A stretch of DNA of 20,268 bases, taken from positions 1 through 20,268 of the forward strand of contig CAYGWJ010000097.1 in assembly GCA_964353405.1 (NCBI GenBank), written 5' to 3'. The translations under genes were made by a program, and so were the position numbers. Below the pieces are notes generated by a model, which did not search any database, was not told the DNA's origin, and was given only the letters and a program-made list of their open reading frames with translations. Source of the stretch: JBGLNJ01 sp964353405. GTDB lineage: Bacteria > Chloroflexota > Anaerolineae > Fen-1058. Below, piece by piece: positions 6,558 to 14,442 of this stretch; position 1 is the stretch's first letter, and every line of letters begins with the position of its first letter.

Positions 6558-6616
6558 GTTTGAATGTACTTTCTGGATTCCCCAAGGGCATAATCGTCTT
6601 GGCGTCGAGGAGACGC

Positions 6617-6790
6617 AAGACTCGTGAGACTCTGCGTACTCGCGCGCTACCACTAGAGCGTGAAGCCCAACTGTGGGATGAACTCACAACGCAGGCCGTT
6701 TACTACACCGATCGTCTGGAAGGCAACCCATTGACCTTTGAAGAAGCCCGCGCAGTGATCGAGGCGCACAAGAAGGCCACAACGGACTAG
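6617..6790 (+). pseudogene. Fragment encoding a Fic-type inhibitory helix (left copy)
   Basis: The frame encodes TRETLRTRALPLEREAQLWD, then TTQAVYYTDRLEGNPLTFEE and ends at a TAG at 6790. T-D-R-L-E-G-N fits the [S/T]-x3-E-[G/N] inhibitory helix motif that blocks Fic AMP-transferases. No HPFxxGNGR catalytic motif follows. It is about 86% identical in nucleotides (hand count over about 160 bases) to 19389-19559, where the same segment is the C-terminus of a helix-turn-helix protein. Here that N-terminal part is missing: upstream the frame runs into the tRNA terminator. I read it as a truncated remnant, though the open frame extends to 6533 and a short product is not excluded. From its end to 6873 there is no other gene. 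Confidence 0.65.
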
Positions 6791-6873
6791 ACATTATGAG
6801 CCGCGCCCGCGACGAACAGGATCGCCTATGCGGTTTCTGAGTCGTTGCTGACTTGCATCGCTCCTTTGGTGCC

Positions 6874-6902
6874 TTGGTATCTGTTGCAGACAGTGATATA
6901 CT
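6874..6902 (+). promoter_or_regulatory. Candidate promoter of the island gene array
   Basis: TTGGTA (6874-6879), a 17-base spacer and TATACT (6897-6902) lie 35 bases before the first array gene at 6938. Because the following genes are all on the same strand with short gaps, this could drive a long transcript. Confidence 0.5.
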
Positions 6903-6937
6903 CCCCACAGAAAGTATGTGACGGAGGAAGCGCTACC

Positions 6938-7551
6938 ATGCCGGAATCCACCTCAGTCAAATGGCCGCAAATCAAAGCAGTGCTTGCCTCTTTGGACAAG
7001 CCAAAACTCATCGCTCTCCTGAAGGATCTTTTTGACCACTCTGTTGAAAGCCGAGCCTTCCTGTCAGCGCGTTTCCTGGCCGAAGGCGTTCCTGCTGCGA
7101 TCCTGGACAAGTATCGCAAGCGCATTGTGGAGCAGTTCCTTCCCAAGCGAGGAGAAGGCAAACTCGATCTGCGTGCGGCGCGGCGAACCATCCGCGACTA
7201 CCGCAAGGCCACTTCTGATCTTGCCGGCACAGTTGACCTGATGCTGACCTACGTCAAGAGCGGAACGGATTTCACCAACCAGTTTGGCGACGCGCTGAGT
7301 ACAGCGACATCAACGAGTCTTTCTACAACAGCCTCGAATCCGTGCTGGACGAAATGGTCGGCTTGCTGAGGACAGCGGAAGGCGCAGCACTCTATCCGCG
7401 TTTCCAAGATCGTGTGAGTCGGCTGGCGAGAATTGCGAGCGGCGTTGGCTGGGGATACGGCGATCACGTTGCAGAACAGATAGAGCTTCTGGAAACTGAG
7501 GTAGGCAAGCATTGGGAACGTTGGTCAGATGAAGATCGTGTTTCCAAATAG
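6938..7551 (+). pseudogene. DUF6155 family protein gene, frameshifted by a 17-bp insertion
   Basis: From the ATG at 6938 (GGAGGAAG 8 bases upstream) the frame encodes a DUF6155-like protein: LDKPKLIALLKDLFDHS, the FLSARF segment, QFLPKRG, LMLTYVKSGTDFTNQFGD. After GGCGAC (7291) the frame shifts, and the expected continuation INESFYNSLESVLDEMV resumes at 7309 in another frame and runs to TAG at 7551. Removing the 17 bases 7292-7308 restores one continuous frame of about 198 codons. The 17 bases contain the repeated motif also seen at 8055 and 10236, and GCGAC occurs on both sides (7287-7291, 7304-7308) like a short target duplication. The function of DUF6155 is unknown. Read as written, the first frame ends at 7369 with an unrelated tail. 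Confidence 0.75.
7291..7306 (+). repeat. 16-bp repeat motif, copy 1 (in the DUF6155 gene)
   Basis: The sequence CGCGCTGAGTACAGCG contains the inverted repeat CGCTG-agta-CAGCG. It is identical to 8055-8070 and differs at one base from 10236-10251. It sits exactly at the frameshift of the DUF6155 gene. Confidence 0.85.
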
Positions 7552-7564
7552 AAAGGATTCTCAC

Positions 7565-8062
7565 ATGCCCAAACAAAACAGCGAGTCTGTCCCACAGCAG
7601 ATGCAGCCGGTCTATGACGAAATCACCCATCTCACCGATGCCGTCTGCCGCGATCACGTTGACGAGGAATTTGCCTTGTTATGCCGCAAGCTGGCGGCCG
7701 CGCTGGCGCGCAAGCGGCCTTCGCCCTTGGCGCGCGGCAAAAAAGAGGTCTGGGCGTGCGCCGTCATGTATGCGCTCGGCCAGATCAACTTTCTGTTTGA
7801 CCGCAGCCAAACACCTCACACCACTCCAGGCGAACTGTGCGACATGTTCGGCGTGGCCCAAAGCACGGCCAGCAACAAGGCCAAACAGATTCGAGACATG
7901 TTCGACATGTCGTATTTCGATGTGCAGTGGTCTCGCCCCAGCAAAATAGATGAAAACCCGGTAGCGTGGATGGTGACGGTCAACGGTCTTATCATGGATG
8001 TACGCACTCTGCCGCGAGAGGTTCAAGAAGAGGCGTACCGCAAAGGTCTGATACCGCGCTGA
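7565..8062 (+). CDS. DUF6398 family protein, possibly shortened at the C-terminus
   Basis: The 165-residue product matches my memory of the DUF6398 family: HVDEEFALLCRKLAAALARK, SPLARGKKEVWACAVMYALG, NFLFDRSQTPHTT and LCDMFGVAQSTASNKAKQIR, ending in REVQEEAYRKGLIPR. The GVAQSTASNKAKQIRDM stretch resembles a recognition helix, and the helical layout reminds me of cyclin/TFIIB-like folds. That DNA-binding idea is inference. The start at 7565 has AAAGGA 7 bases upstream. The stop TGA lies inside the second copy of the 16-bp motif (8055-8070), and relatives usually continue a few residues past GLIP, so the motif may have replaced the natural end. It follows the broken DUF6155 gene by 13 bases. 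Confidence 0.82.
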   Translation: MPKQNSESVPQQMQPVYDEITHLTDAVCRDHVDEEFALLCRKLAAALARKRPSPLARGKKEVWACAVMYALGQINFLFDRSQTPHTTPGELCDMFGVAQSTASNKAKQIRDMFDMSYFDVQWSRPSKIDENPVAWMVTVNGLIMDVRTLPREVQEEAYRKGLIPR

Positions 8063-8070
8063 GTACAGCG
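8055..8070 (+). repeat. 16-bp repeat motif, copy 2 (at the end of the DUF6398 gene)
   Basis: This copy is identical to copy 1 over all 16 bases. It supplies the last sense codon and the stop codon TGA (8060-8062) of the DUF6398 gene. Confidence 0.85.
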
Positions 8071-8129
8071 TCACTTGCCTGGGCAGCGAGAGTAGCACGT
8101 GTATAGGGGCGCTTTGGAGGTTGACCTAC

Positions 8130-8504
8130 ATGGAACTCTATGACATCCCCAATCTGTCCGATCGTGAGGATCGGTATACCGAGATCATGGTGGATTGCTA
8201 CAATGATAGTGAAGTGTTTGGCGCGTTTGATGCCTATCTGTCTGATGCAATAGATTATCCGTTCGAAGCGACCTGGCGGGTCGAGGATTCAAAAGATCGC
8301 AAGGACTGGGTGACTGTCACCGTGCTGGCACTTGCTTCTAAAGGCGATGAACGCAAAGGGCTGCTGTTCGAGGCAAAGGTCAAAGGCCGAAAACGGCTGG
8401 TGCCAGCGCACGAGGTCTATCCCATCGAGCAAAAGGGCCGCTATGCGACAGTATTGGGTGATTATCGCGAGTGGTGGCCTGGCAGTCTGCATGACGATGA
8501 ATGA
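8130..8504 (+). CDS. CcbP-like (putative calcium-binding) small acidic protein
   Basis: This 124-residue acidic protein begins MELYDIPNLSDREDRYTEIM. It carries the pattern YPFEATW, then VTVLAL, an acidic loop, GRKRLVPAHEVYPIE and DYREWW near the end. That order resembles the cyanobacterial calcium-binding protein CcbP family, which binds Ca2+ at acidic surface sites. Calcium binding here is inferred. ATG at 8130 has GGAGG 8 bases upstream, and a TTG three codons earlier would sit on that ribosome-binding site. Two more C-terminal domains with the same pattern occur in this island (in the genes at 10658 and 16024), so this is the stand-alone version of a domain used three times. Confidence 0.72.
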   Translation: MELYDIPNLSDREDRYTEIMVDCYNDSEVFGAFDAYLSDAIDYPFEATWRVEDSKDRKDWVTVTVLALASKGDERKGLLFEAKVKGRKRLVPAHEVYPIEQKGRYATVLGDYREWWPGSLHDDE

Positions 8505-8535
8505 TTGAAGTCTGGTTCGATAGGAGCAAGTCAAC

Positions 8536-10029
8536 GTGTCTAAAAGGAAACCACGACGCCCTGTAAATCGGAAACCCGCCGGCGGGCCGATGCCCGACCG
8601 GACATCTAACCCCGAGATTCCATTGGCGCATGCGTTGGCGGCAATGGGCGACGAACGCTGGGAAGAAGCTGTCACTGCCTTGCAACGCTTTCTGGAAATG
8701 GAAAACATTCCTGGCAATCGTCGGGCGGCCTATCAAAATTTGAGCGCTTGCTATCTGGCGCTGGAACGCTTCGATGAAGCGTTGGCGGAATTGGAAAAAG
8801 TTGAACGCCTCGCTCCAGACGATCCGGACGTCGTTCATAGCCGGGGCGTTGTCTATGCGTGCGCGGGTCGCATCTCTGAAGCGATAGATACCTTTGAGCT
8901 TTTTGCTCGCCGCTGGCCGCAACAGGCGCGTCGGCTTGAAACGCGCAATGCCCTTCGCCATCTCGCGCGTATCCAAAGCGGCGAGATTCCGGCGGGTGAT
9001 TATCTGGTCAGTCACCTTCAAGAACAGGTCAGCCACAATGTCGAACTGGGCGACTGGCACATTGTGGAGCGCAAAGGGAGGCGTATGATCGCGGCTAGCC
9101 CCAATCGTCCTGAAGGCCATTTCGCCCTGGGCGTTGCCTGCGCGGAACAGGGCCGTCACCAGGAAGCGCTGGACGCTCTGCTGGCTGCCGATTCGCATAA
9201 CCCCGACTACCAGCCCACGCTGTACAATGTTGGACGCACTTTTCTGCAACTGGACGATCCGGCGCAGGCGCTTCCCTGGCTGGAGCGCTCTTTGCGCCGT
9301 GAGCCGGCTCACCTGGCTACTTTGTACCAGTTGGGTGTAGCCTGTGAACGATTGGGCCGGCGAGATGAGGCGGTAGGCTGGTGGCAGCGCGCTGTCAAGA
9401 TTGACCCGCATTTTGACCTGGCACAAGAACGATTGCATGAGATGGGCCTGGGACCAAAGCCAGTTGAGCCACCGCTATCCCCCAACATTCAAAAACTGCA
9501 CGCCATGTCGCCCATCGTCAAAGCTCATATGTTGCGACCTCAAGTCTATCGTACAGGCGGCGTGACGCTGACCTTTGATGGACAGGTGGGTTACGTGCTC
9601 GAGGACGCGGACAATCAACTCAATGGTACTGTCCACGCTGGAGGCCCGTTTCGGATTGCCCACCTCATAGATGACGATGCCCTGGACTTGATCGGCGTGG
9701 TCAAGTTGCTGTTGACTATGATCAACGTGGACGCTTCGCGCACACGGGACGTGGCGGTTTTGGCTTATTATGCCGACCGGCCCATCTTTAACTATCAGGC
9801 TCGCTTCAGCCGAGGCGAACAAGTCGAGTTCGACTCCCATCATCAATTTGTGGTGACGGAGGTGCCGCATTTCTTCAAACTGCGGATAGACAGCGATCTT
9901 GCCACCCCTTATAGCGATTCTATGCGAGGGACACTGATTTATCTGAATCAACATCCGCAGCCGGGCGTTCTGGTCAACACGCTCGGGCTGGAACCCAAAT
10001 CACCAACGCCCGGTTCGAAGCGCAGGTAG
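8536..10029 (+). CDS. Tetratricopeptide-repeat protein with unknown C-terminal domain
   Basis: The 497-residue protein has a basic, proline-rich N-terminus and TPR-type helical pairs at about residues 28-110 (ALAAMGDERWEEAVTALQRF, YQNLSACYLALERFDEALAE) and 190-300 (LGVACAEQGRHQEALDALL, LYNVGRTFLQLDDPAQALPW, YQLGVACERLGRRDEAVGWW). Residues 310-497 form a separate domain rich in beta-like segments that I do not recognise (YVLEDADNQLNGTVHAGGPF, FNYQARFSRGE). TPRs normally mediate protein contacts. It starts at a GTG (8536) with AGGAG 9 bases upstream. It is soluble, with no signal peptide or membrane segment. The gap to the previous gene is 31 bases, consistent with one transcript. Confidence 0.85.
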   Translation: MSKRKPRRPVNRKPAGGPMPDRTSNPEIPLAHALAAMGDERWEEAVTALQRFLEMENIPGNRRAAYQNLSACYLALERFDEALAELEKVERLAPDDPDVVHSRGVVYACAGRISEAIDTFELFARRWPQQARRLETRNALRHLARIQSGEIPAGDYLVSHLQEQVSHNVELGDWHIVERKGRRMIAASPNRPEGHFALGVACAEQGRHQEALDALLAADSHNPDYQPTLYNVGRTFLQLDDPAQALPWLERSLRREPAHLATLYQLGVACERLGRRDEAVGWWQRAVKIDPHFDLAQERLHEMGLGPKPVEPPLSPNIQKLHAMSPIVKAHMLRPQVYRTGGVTLTFDGQVGYVLEDADNQLNGTVHAGGPFRIAHLIDDDALDLIGVVKLLLTMINVDASRTRDVAVLAYYADRPIFNYQARFSRGEQVEFDSHHQFVVTEVPHFFKLRIDSDLATPYSDSMRGTLIYLNQHPQPGVLVNTLGLEPKSPTPGSKRR

Positions 10030-10165
10030 GATGTCCTGGATCTGGCAAGCGCAAAGGAGGCAGTAGCATGATGTTGAATCAAGACACGCCCAGGCGCAGG
10101 CTTGCGGTAGACCTGTCCGAACTAGAGTATGCCTTCGAGGACGCCTCATGGGAGGCAAGCCGTTA

Positions 10166-10216
10166 CACTTGCACCGCACGTCACCCCTGGGCAGTCCCAG
10201 GGGCAAAGTGCAGGTG
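10166..10216. repeat. Hairpin-forming insertion in the UPF0158 gene
   Basis: The inner arms CCCCTGGG (10184-10191) and CCCAGGGG (10196-10203) are perfect around a 4-base loop. The outer arms CACTTGCAC (10166-10174) and GTGCAGGTG (10208-10216) match with one mismatch. The element is translated in frame but breaks an otherwise conserved segment of the protein, so it looks like a miniature snap-back insertion. Confidence 0.7.
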
Positions 10217-10235
10217 TCTTGATCTGGAAACCGGT

Positions 10236-10251
10236 CGCGCTGGGTACAGCG
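10236..10251 (+). repeat. 16-bp repeat motif, copy 3 (in the UPF0158 gene)
   Basis: CGCGCTGGGTACAGCG differs at one base from copies 1 and 2. Here it adds five codons (RAGYS) in frame between LETG and DVITI. Confidence 0.8.
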
Positions 10252-10657
10252 ACGTCATCACGATCACAGGCGAGATTCGCCGTGAAATGCAAGACCTCTA
10301 TGAAGAGAGTGATGAACAGGAAAATGGCGAGCCGATTGATTTCGCCGAGCTTGTTCGACGGCGTGATCTACCGGACTGGGAAAAAGACGCGGTGATAGAG
10401 GCCGACCAGGTCGAAAGAGGCGATGGGTCGCGGTACATCGGCGTGCCCGAGGCCGATCCGCACGAAGGCTATCGTGACATGGAAGACTTTCGCCACGGTC
10501 AGGGACGAGCGCCTGCAAAATCGCCTCTGGCGAGCCATCCAGGGTCGGGGCGCCTTTCGCCGGTTCAAAGATGTGTTGGCCGATCGAGGCCACAGAGTGA
10601 CTTGCTTTCATGCAATCGCCAAAGAACGCAGAGTTGATTCGACACCAGGAGATGCTC

Positions 10658-12055
10658 ATGAAAAAGGGCGACAAAAAGAAACAACAAAAAGCTCTCAAAA
10701 AGCGCACTGAACGCGAGCAGGTGCGCAAACAGGAAAACCTGCAGCAAGCTTTATCTCCATTGCGCCACATACGCCAGGCGCGCAGCTATCCCATCGAAGG
10801 CTGCTGGGTGCAGCAGGGCTGGGATGAAGGCGGGCTGGCTGTCGTCGTCATAGCGCGGCGTCAACCCAATGGCAATCTTGTCTTTGGCAATTACCTGGTG
10901 GACTATTATTGCCTCGGCGTGAAGGACACCTACTTTAACGCCGACATTCCTCGCAGTGAGTTTCAGAACGACGCCCTGCCCACCATGTACCGCGCGGCGG
11001 GCAAGCCCATCAAAATCTCGCCCGACCTGGCGCACGAGATCATTTATGGCAGCATCGAGTATGCCAAACAGTTTGACTTTCGGCCGCACCGCGATTTTGC
11101 CCAGTCGCAGCCCATCCTCGATCCACCCGACGCGCATCCGCGCACCGGCAAGGTCAAGTTCGGCAAAGATGGCAAGCCTTTCTTTATCTCTGGCCCTCAC
11201 GATAATGTGGATGCCATCATGCGCCAATTGGCTCGCACAGCCGGCGAAGGCAACTATCATTTCCTGACGCAGATTGGAGCGCCTCCGCCAGACGAATGGG
11301 AAGACGATACGTGGGAAGGGAACGAAAAAGATACACCCGATGCGACCCGCGAATCGCTCTCGGATGAAGCACGACAACAACTCGACGAGCTTGATATAGA
11401 TATTGGCGATTCGATTGTCGTCAAGCCAGGCGTTCTGGACCCAGACACAGGGCAAGAGATGGGCGGCTGGCAGGGACGTATCACAGACATCAGCCCAAAC
11501 GACGAGCAAGAGTCTGTCATTGTGAGCATCGAGTGGGATAGCCTCACGTTGAACAACATGCCCGTCTGGGTGATCGAACAGTGTGAAAAAGAGGGCCTGG
11601 ATTGGGCGGTGATGAACCTTGATATTCGAGAGATCGAGCGGTCAACACCAAGAGACAAGCCAGAAGATGTCGTCAAGGCCAAAAAGCAAATCGGCCAACA
11701 GCATGTGACCGGTGAAGCCGATCAAGACAGGCGGATGGGTCAAGCGTTGGCGGGTGTGGATGCCGACGACGAGATGGCGGCCTTGGACGCTTGGGAAGAG
11801 TATCTGAAACAACACCTGAGCTTTCCATTTGAGGCCGAGGTATCCGAATTCCAGGAGCGCGGGCCCTTGCGAGATGGCGACCGCGTCCAGGTCATGCACA
11901 TCTCTGATGTGGACGATTCGCGCGGGGTGAAGGTTCATGCAAGAGCCAAAGGTCGAGACTATAATTTTCCTCTGTGCGACCTGGAAGTGGTGGACAAGCA
12001 ATCGCCCAACTATCAAGTGGTAGATGATTACGCTGTCTGGTTTGCCAATCGTTGA
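10658..12055 (+). CDS. Unknown multidomain protein with C-terminal CcbP-like domain
   Basis: The 465-residue protein starts with a lysine-rich helix (to about residue 30). A distinctive domain follows (YPIEGCWVQQGWDEGGLAVV, GNYLVDYYCLGVKD, residues about 44-110) that I have seen only in hypothetical proteins. Around residues 250-325 a possible SH3-like segment has GDSIVVKPGVLDPDTG, GGWQGRITDI and IEWDSLTL. The C-terminus (from about residue 380) has FPFEAEVSEF, VQVMHISDV, KGRDYNFPLCDLEVVD and DDYAVWF, the same order as the CcbP-like gene at 8130. ATG at 10658 is chosen because AGGAG lies 6 bases upstream; an in-frame ATG at 10652 or 10610 is less likely. No catalytic motif is evident, and a calcium- or protein-binding role is inference. 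Confidence 0.8.
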   Translation: MKKGDKKKQQKALKKRTEREQVRKQENLQQALSPLRHIRQARSYPIEGCWVQQGWDEGGLAVVVIARRQPNGNLVFGNYLVDYYCLGVKDTYFNADIPRSEFQNDALPTMYRAAGKPIKISPDLAHEIIYGSIEYAKQFDFRPHRDFAQSQPILDPPDAHPRTGKVKFGKDGKPFFISGPHDNVDAIMRQLARTAGEGNYHFLTQIGAPPPDEWEDDTWEGNEKDTPDATRESLSDEARQQLDELDIDIGDSIVVKPGVLDPDTGQEMGGWQGRITDISPNDEQESVIVSIEWDSLTLNNMPVWVIEQCEKEGLDWAVMNLDIREIERSTPRDKPEDVVKAKKQIGQQHVTGEADQDRRMGQALAGVDADDEMAALDAWEEYLKQHLSFPFEAEVSEFQERGPLRDGDRVQVMHISDVDDSRGVKVHARAKGRDYNFPLCDLEVVDKQSPNYQVVDDYAVWFANR

Positions 12056-12078
12056 CCTGACCATCTGCCGGACAATAG

Positions 12079-12107
12079 TGCAAATCCATTTGAGTTGTGT
12101 TTACAAT
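12079..12107 (+). promoter_or_regulatory. Weak candidate promoter before the pRiA4b-ORF3-like gene
   Basis: TGCAAA (12079-12084), a 17-base spacer and TACAAT (12102-12107) lie 23 bases before the ATG at 12131. The -10 is good and the -35 poor. The 75-base gap here is wider than most in the array, which fits an internal promoter. Confidence 0.3.
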
Positions 12108-12130
12108 GGATGCAGTAGGAGCAACAAGAC

Positions 12131-12541
12131 ATGGCCGAAATCTACCGTTTTTACGTCTATCGCAAGAGCGCCAAAAGCCGTGGTCGGCGAATCGAAATCA
12201 AAGGCGGCCACACACTTGGCGACCTGGACGCTATGATACGCGATGCGTTTGACTATGACTGGTTCGACCACCTGAGCGAGTTCTATCCGGGTCGAGCCGG
12301 GCGCTCGGAGGGTTTCGGTGAGATTTACCCCGATAGTAGCGGGCCGGGCAGCAAGCGGCGTATCAGTTCGCTGGGATTGCAACCAGGCGACAGGTTGGAG
12401 TACATCTACGACTTTGGCGATTACGTCCAACATGTCATCGAACTGGAAGCCATCGTCGAGCCGGAAAAAGGCGTCGAGTATCCGCACATCGTCACCAGGC
12501 TCAAGTCGCGTTCAAAAAAGCCTTCGGACGTGGAAGACTAG
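12131..12541 (+). CDS. Plasmid pRiA4b ORF-3-like protein
   Basis: This 136-residue protein has the family hallmarks: an N-terminal beta segment (IYRFYVYRK), an acidic DYDWFDHLSEF stretch, GLQPGDRLEY and the signature YDFGDYVQHVIELE at residues 93-106, with the conserved histidine H101 and glutamate E105. The family is widespread on plasmids and islands and has no proven function. Relatives are often found fused to or beside DUF6398-type domains, in line with the DUF6398 gene upstream (from memory). The start has GGAG 9 bases upstream. It ends 16 bases before the next start. Confidence 0.88.
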   Translation: MAEIYRFYVYRKSAKSRGRRIEIKGGHTLGDLDAMIRDAFDYDWFDHLSEFYPGRAGRSEGFGEIYPDSSGPGSKRRISSLGLQPGDRLEYIYDFGDYVQHVIELEAIVEPEKGVEYPHIVTRLKSRSKKPSDVED

Positions 12542-12557
12542 CATGATGAGGGGACAA

Positions 12558-14423
12558 ATGGAACCACTCTTGTGGACTCTGAACGATGTGGTGAGATTCA
12601 TTCACCATCCTGACCGGCCAGTGCGACACTGGGCGCTTGAACGGTTGACCAAACTGTTTCTGGATCAGGCGGGTGATGCGTTGGAGGAGATGCTGGACGA
12701 CCAGGACTCGTACATCACGCACCAGGCTGCCGAGTATCTCCCCCGGACACCCGATGCGCAAAGATATGCTTCGCTACTTCTGGAGCGTCTGAAGCAGGCC
12801 CATGGAGTTCTCTTCGGTCACGTGGCACAGGTGTTGGCGCGCTTGAACTATCGCGCAGCATTGCCGCTGATCCTGGAGCGCCTCCAGCCAGGCCAGGAGC
12901 CGTTGGATCTGAATGAGGCCTTGAGCATCATTGACGCTCTAGGTGCTCTGGGGGGAGATGAAGCGCGGCAGGCCCTGTGGGCGATCCTCAACACCCTTTC
13001 GAAGGATGAGTACCCAGTGGGCGCTGTCGTGAATGCGCTTTTGAGCACGGCGCGGCCAGAAGATGTTGACCTCTTGGCGCAGCGCTATCGGGCCTTGCCG
13101 CCCAGCAAGTACCCGGGGCGGATGATGCATTCCTTCGCTTCAGCGGTCGGCGCGCTTCGGCTGGCTCAAGAACTGGAATATGCTGTGAAGAATGGCTTTG
13201 ATGCCGCTTTCGAACGCGCCAGGAATTGGCTGGATCAAGAGCCACCACTGAGCCAGGCTTGTCTCGACGATCTGGCGGCAGCTTTCGGGCAAGACCATGT
13301 CGGCGTCTTTGACATTCTGCTCCGTGAGGCGCGCCGGCTGATTGAGCAGCGTGGCGACGACGTGACCGGGTGGCGTGTGGCCTGGGAGGCCCGTAATCGT
13401 CCTGTAGGTTATCGGCAAGAAGCGCTGCTCACGTTGCTTATCCTGGAAGCGTTTGCGGCGCATCCCAGTCCCTACGCAGAACAGCGCCAGGACGAGAGTG
13501 GTATGGGGTTGGCCTTGCTCTGCCAGTTGAGCATTGACCGCGACGATCAGGCCCGGCTGGATGCGGCTCAGGACAAGACAGAGATGCTGCTCACCATCCT
13601 GGCTGAAGACCGACAGAATGTGCTGCCGACTGTGGTCGAGCAGGTTGCAGCTTTGGGGCCAGACATTGTGCCCCGGCTGATCGCCCTGCTAAATCCTCAT
13701 CGCTTTAGCTGGGCAATAGTGCGGGTTGCTGAGGTTATCGAACGTATTGCCCATCGGTATCCGGGAAGCTGCGATGCTGCTATTCCAGCTTTGATCGAGA
13801 TGATCAACGATGAGCAAGGTGATTACAGCCTGGAAGCCTGCTCCAGCGCCCTGGAAGCCATCGGGCCGGCTGCCGTTGGCTTGGTCGCCGAGCATATGCG
13901 TGATGACGACGATACCCCGCAGATTTACCTGACCGACGTGTTGGGGAATATTCCTACGGAAAGCGCGGCGCAGGCTCTCATTACCTGGATTGAAGAGGAA
14001 GGTGTCACCGATGAAATGCAGGTGAACTCGCTGGTGGACATCGGCAGCCCATCAGCCATCGAATTACTCTATGAACTGTGGGAGCCAGGTGATTATCTCC
14101 TGTCCGAAGCGCTCTTGACCTTGTGCGAGCTGAACGGCGTCCAAAAGCCCGAACTGCCCGAGTGGCGGCAAGTGGTTCAGGCTCAAGAAGCCCGTCGGTC
14201 TAGCATGGATGGTCTGATCGGGTCTTTGGTCGGACGGGGTGAACCGGTCTCAACGCCACACCCGGCAGAGCCTGCGCTTCGCATGGCGAAGCCCGAGTCC
14301 GGCCCGCCGGAACGTTTCAAGTTGCGATCCACGCGCAGGCCCAAATCGGTGAGCAAGAAAGAGCAAAAGAAAAGAGCCGCTCATCGGAAGGCAAACGCAA
14401 AAAAGAAACGCAAGAAACGATAG
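12558..14423 (+). CDS. HEAT-like repeat protein with basic tail
   Basis: The 621-residue protein is almost wholly alpha-helical in character. It opens with MEPLLWTLNDVVRFIHHPDR and VRHWALERLTKLF, and continues with repeated helix pairs of HEAT/armadillo type (ALPLILERLQ, ALSIIDALGALGGDEARQAL, LPTVVEQVAALGPDIVPRLI, AIPALIEMINDE, SALEAIGPAAVGLVAEHM, LVDIGSPSAIELLYELW). The last 45 residues are strongly basic (KKEQKKRAAHRKANAKKKRK), suggesting contact with nucleic acid or another acidic partner. That is inference. ATG at 12558 has GAGG 6 bases upstream; ATG codons at 12543 and 12546 in the same frame are alternatives. No enzyme motif is seen. It follows the pRiA4b-ORF3-like gene closely and is probably co-transcribed. 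Confidence 0.82.
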   Translation: MEPLLWTLNDVVRFIHHPDRPVRHWALERLTKLFLDQAGDALEEMLDDQDSYITHQAAEYLPRTPDAQRYASLLLERLKQAHGVLFGHVAQVLARLNYRAALPLILERLQPGQEPLDLNEALSIIDALGALGGDEARQALWAILNTLSKDEYPVGAVVNALLSTARPEDVDLLAQRYRALPPSKYPGRMMHSFASAVGALRLAQELEYAVKNGFDAAFERARNWLDQEPPLSQACLDDLAAAFGQDHVGVFDILLREARRLIEQRGDDVTGWRVAWEARNRPVGYRQEALLTLLILEAFAAHPSPYAEQRQDESGMGLALLCQLSIDRDDQARLDAAQDKTEMLLTILAEDRQNVLPTVVEQVAALGPDIVPRLIALLNPHRFSWAIVRVAEVIERIAHRYPGSCDAAIPALIEMINDEQGDYSLEACSSALEAIGPAAVGLVAEHMRDDDDTPQIYLTDVLGNIPTESAAQALITWIEEEGVTDEMQVNSLVDIGSPSAIELLYELWEPGDYLLSEALLTLCELNGVQKPELPEWRQVVQAQEARRSSMDGLIGSLVGRGEPVSTPHPAEPALRMAKPESGPPERFKLRSTRRPKSVSKKEQKKRAAHRKANAKKKRKKR

Positions 14424-14442
14424 CCCGATCAGGAATGTAACT

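Larger units (their letters stand above)
10068..10637 (+). pseudogene. UPF0158 family protein gene with insertions and a frameshift
   Basis: The start ATG at 10068 has AAGGAGG 7 bases upstream. The frame encodes UPF0158 features: DLSELEYAFEDASWE, LDLETG, EIRREMQDLYEES and PHEGYRDMEDF. Three disturbances are visible. A hairpin-forming stretch (about 10166-10216) lies between SRY and LDLETG, where relatives have only a residue or two. The third copy of the 16-bp motif lies in frame between LETG and VITI. After DMEDF (about 10490) the frame is lost, and the expected continuation (ATVRDERLQNRLWRAIQG, GAFRRFKDVL) lies in another frame that runs to 10710 over the start of the next gene. As written, the first frame ends at 10637 with an unrelated tail. 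UPF0158 has no established function. Confidence 0.75.

Noticed and set aside
6524..6937. An integrase gene next to the left attachment site
   Set aside because: No frame in this stretch encodes recombinase motifs; only the Fic-helix fragment and a promoter are found.
8380..9438. A 352-codon minus-strand open frame opposite the TPR gene
   Set aside because: The plus-strand frame has clear TPR helices and a ribosome-binding site; the minus frame has no domain.
12318..12557. A longer N-terminus of the HEAT-like protein starting at 12318
   Set aside because: That part overlaps the well-conserved pRiA4b-ORF3-like gene in another frame; the start at 12558 has a ribosome-binding site.
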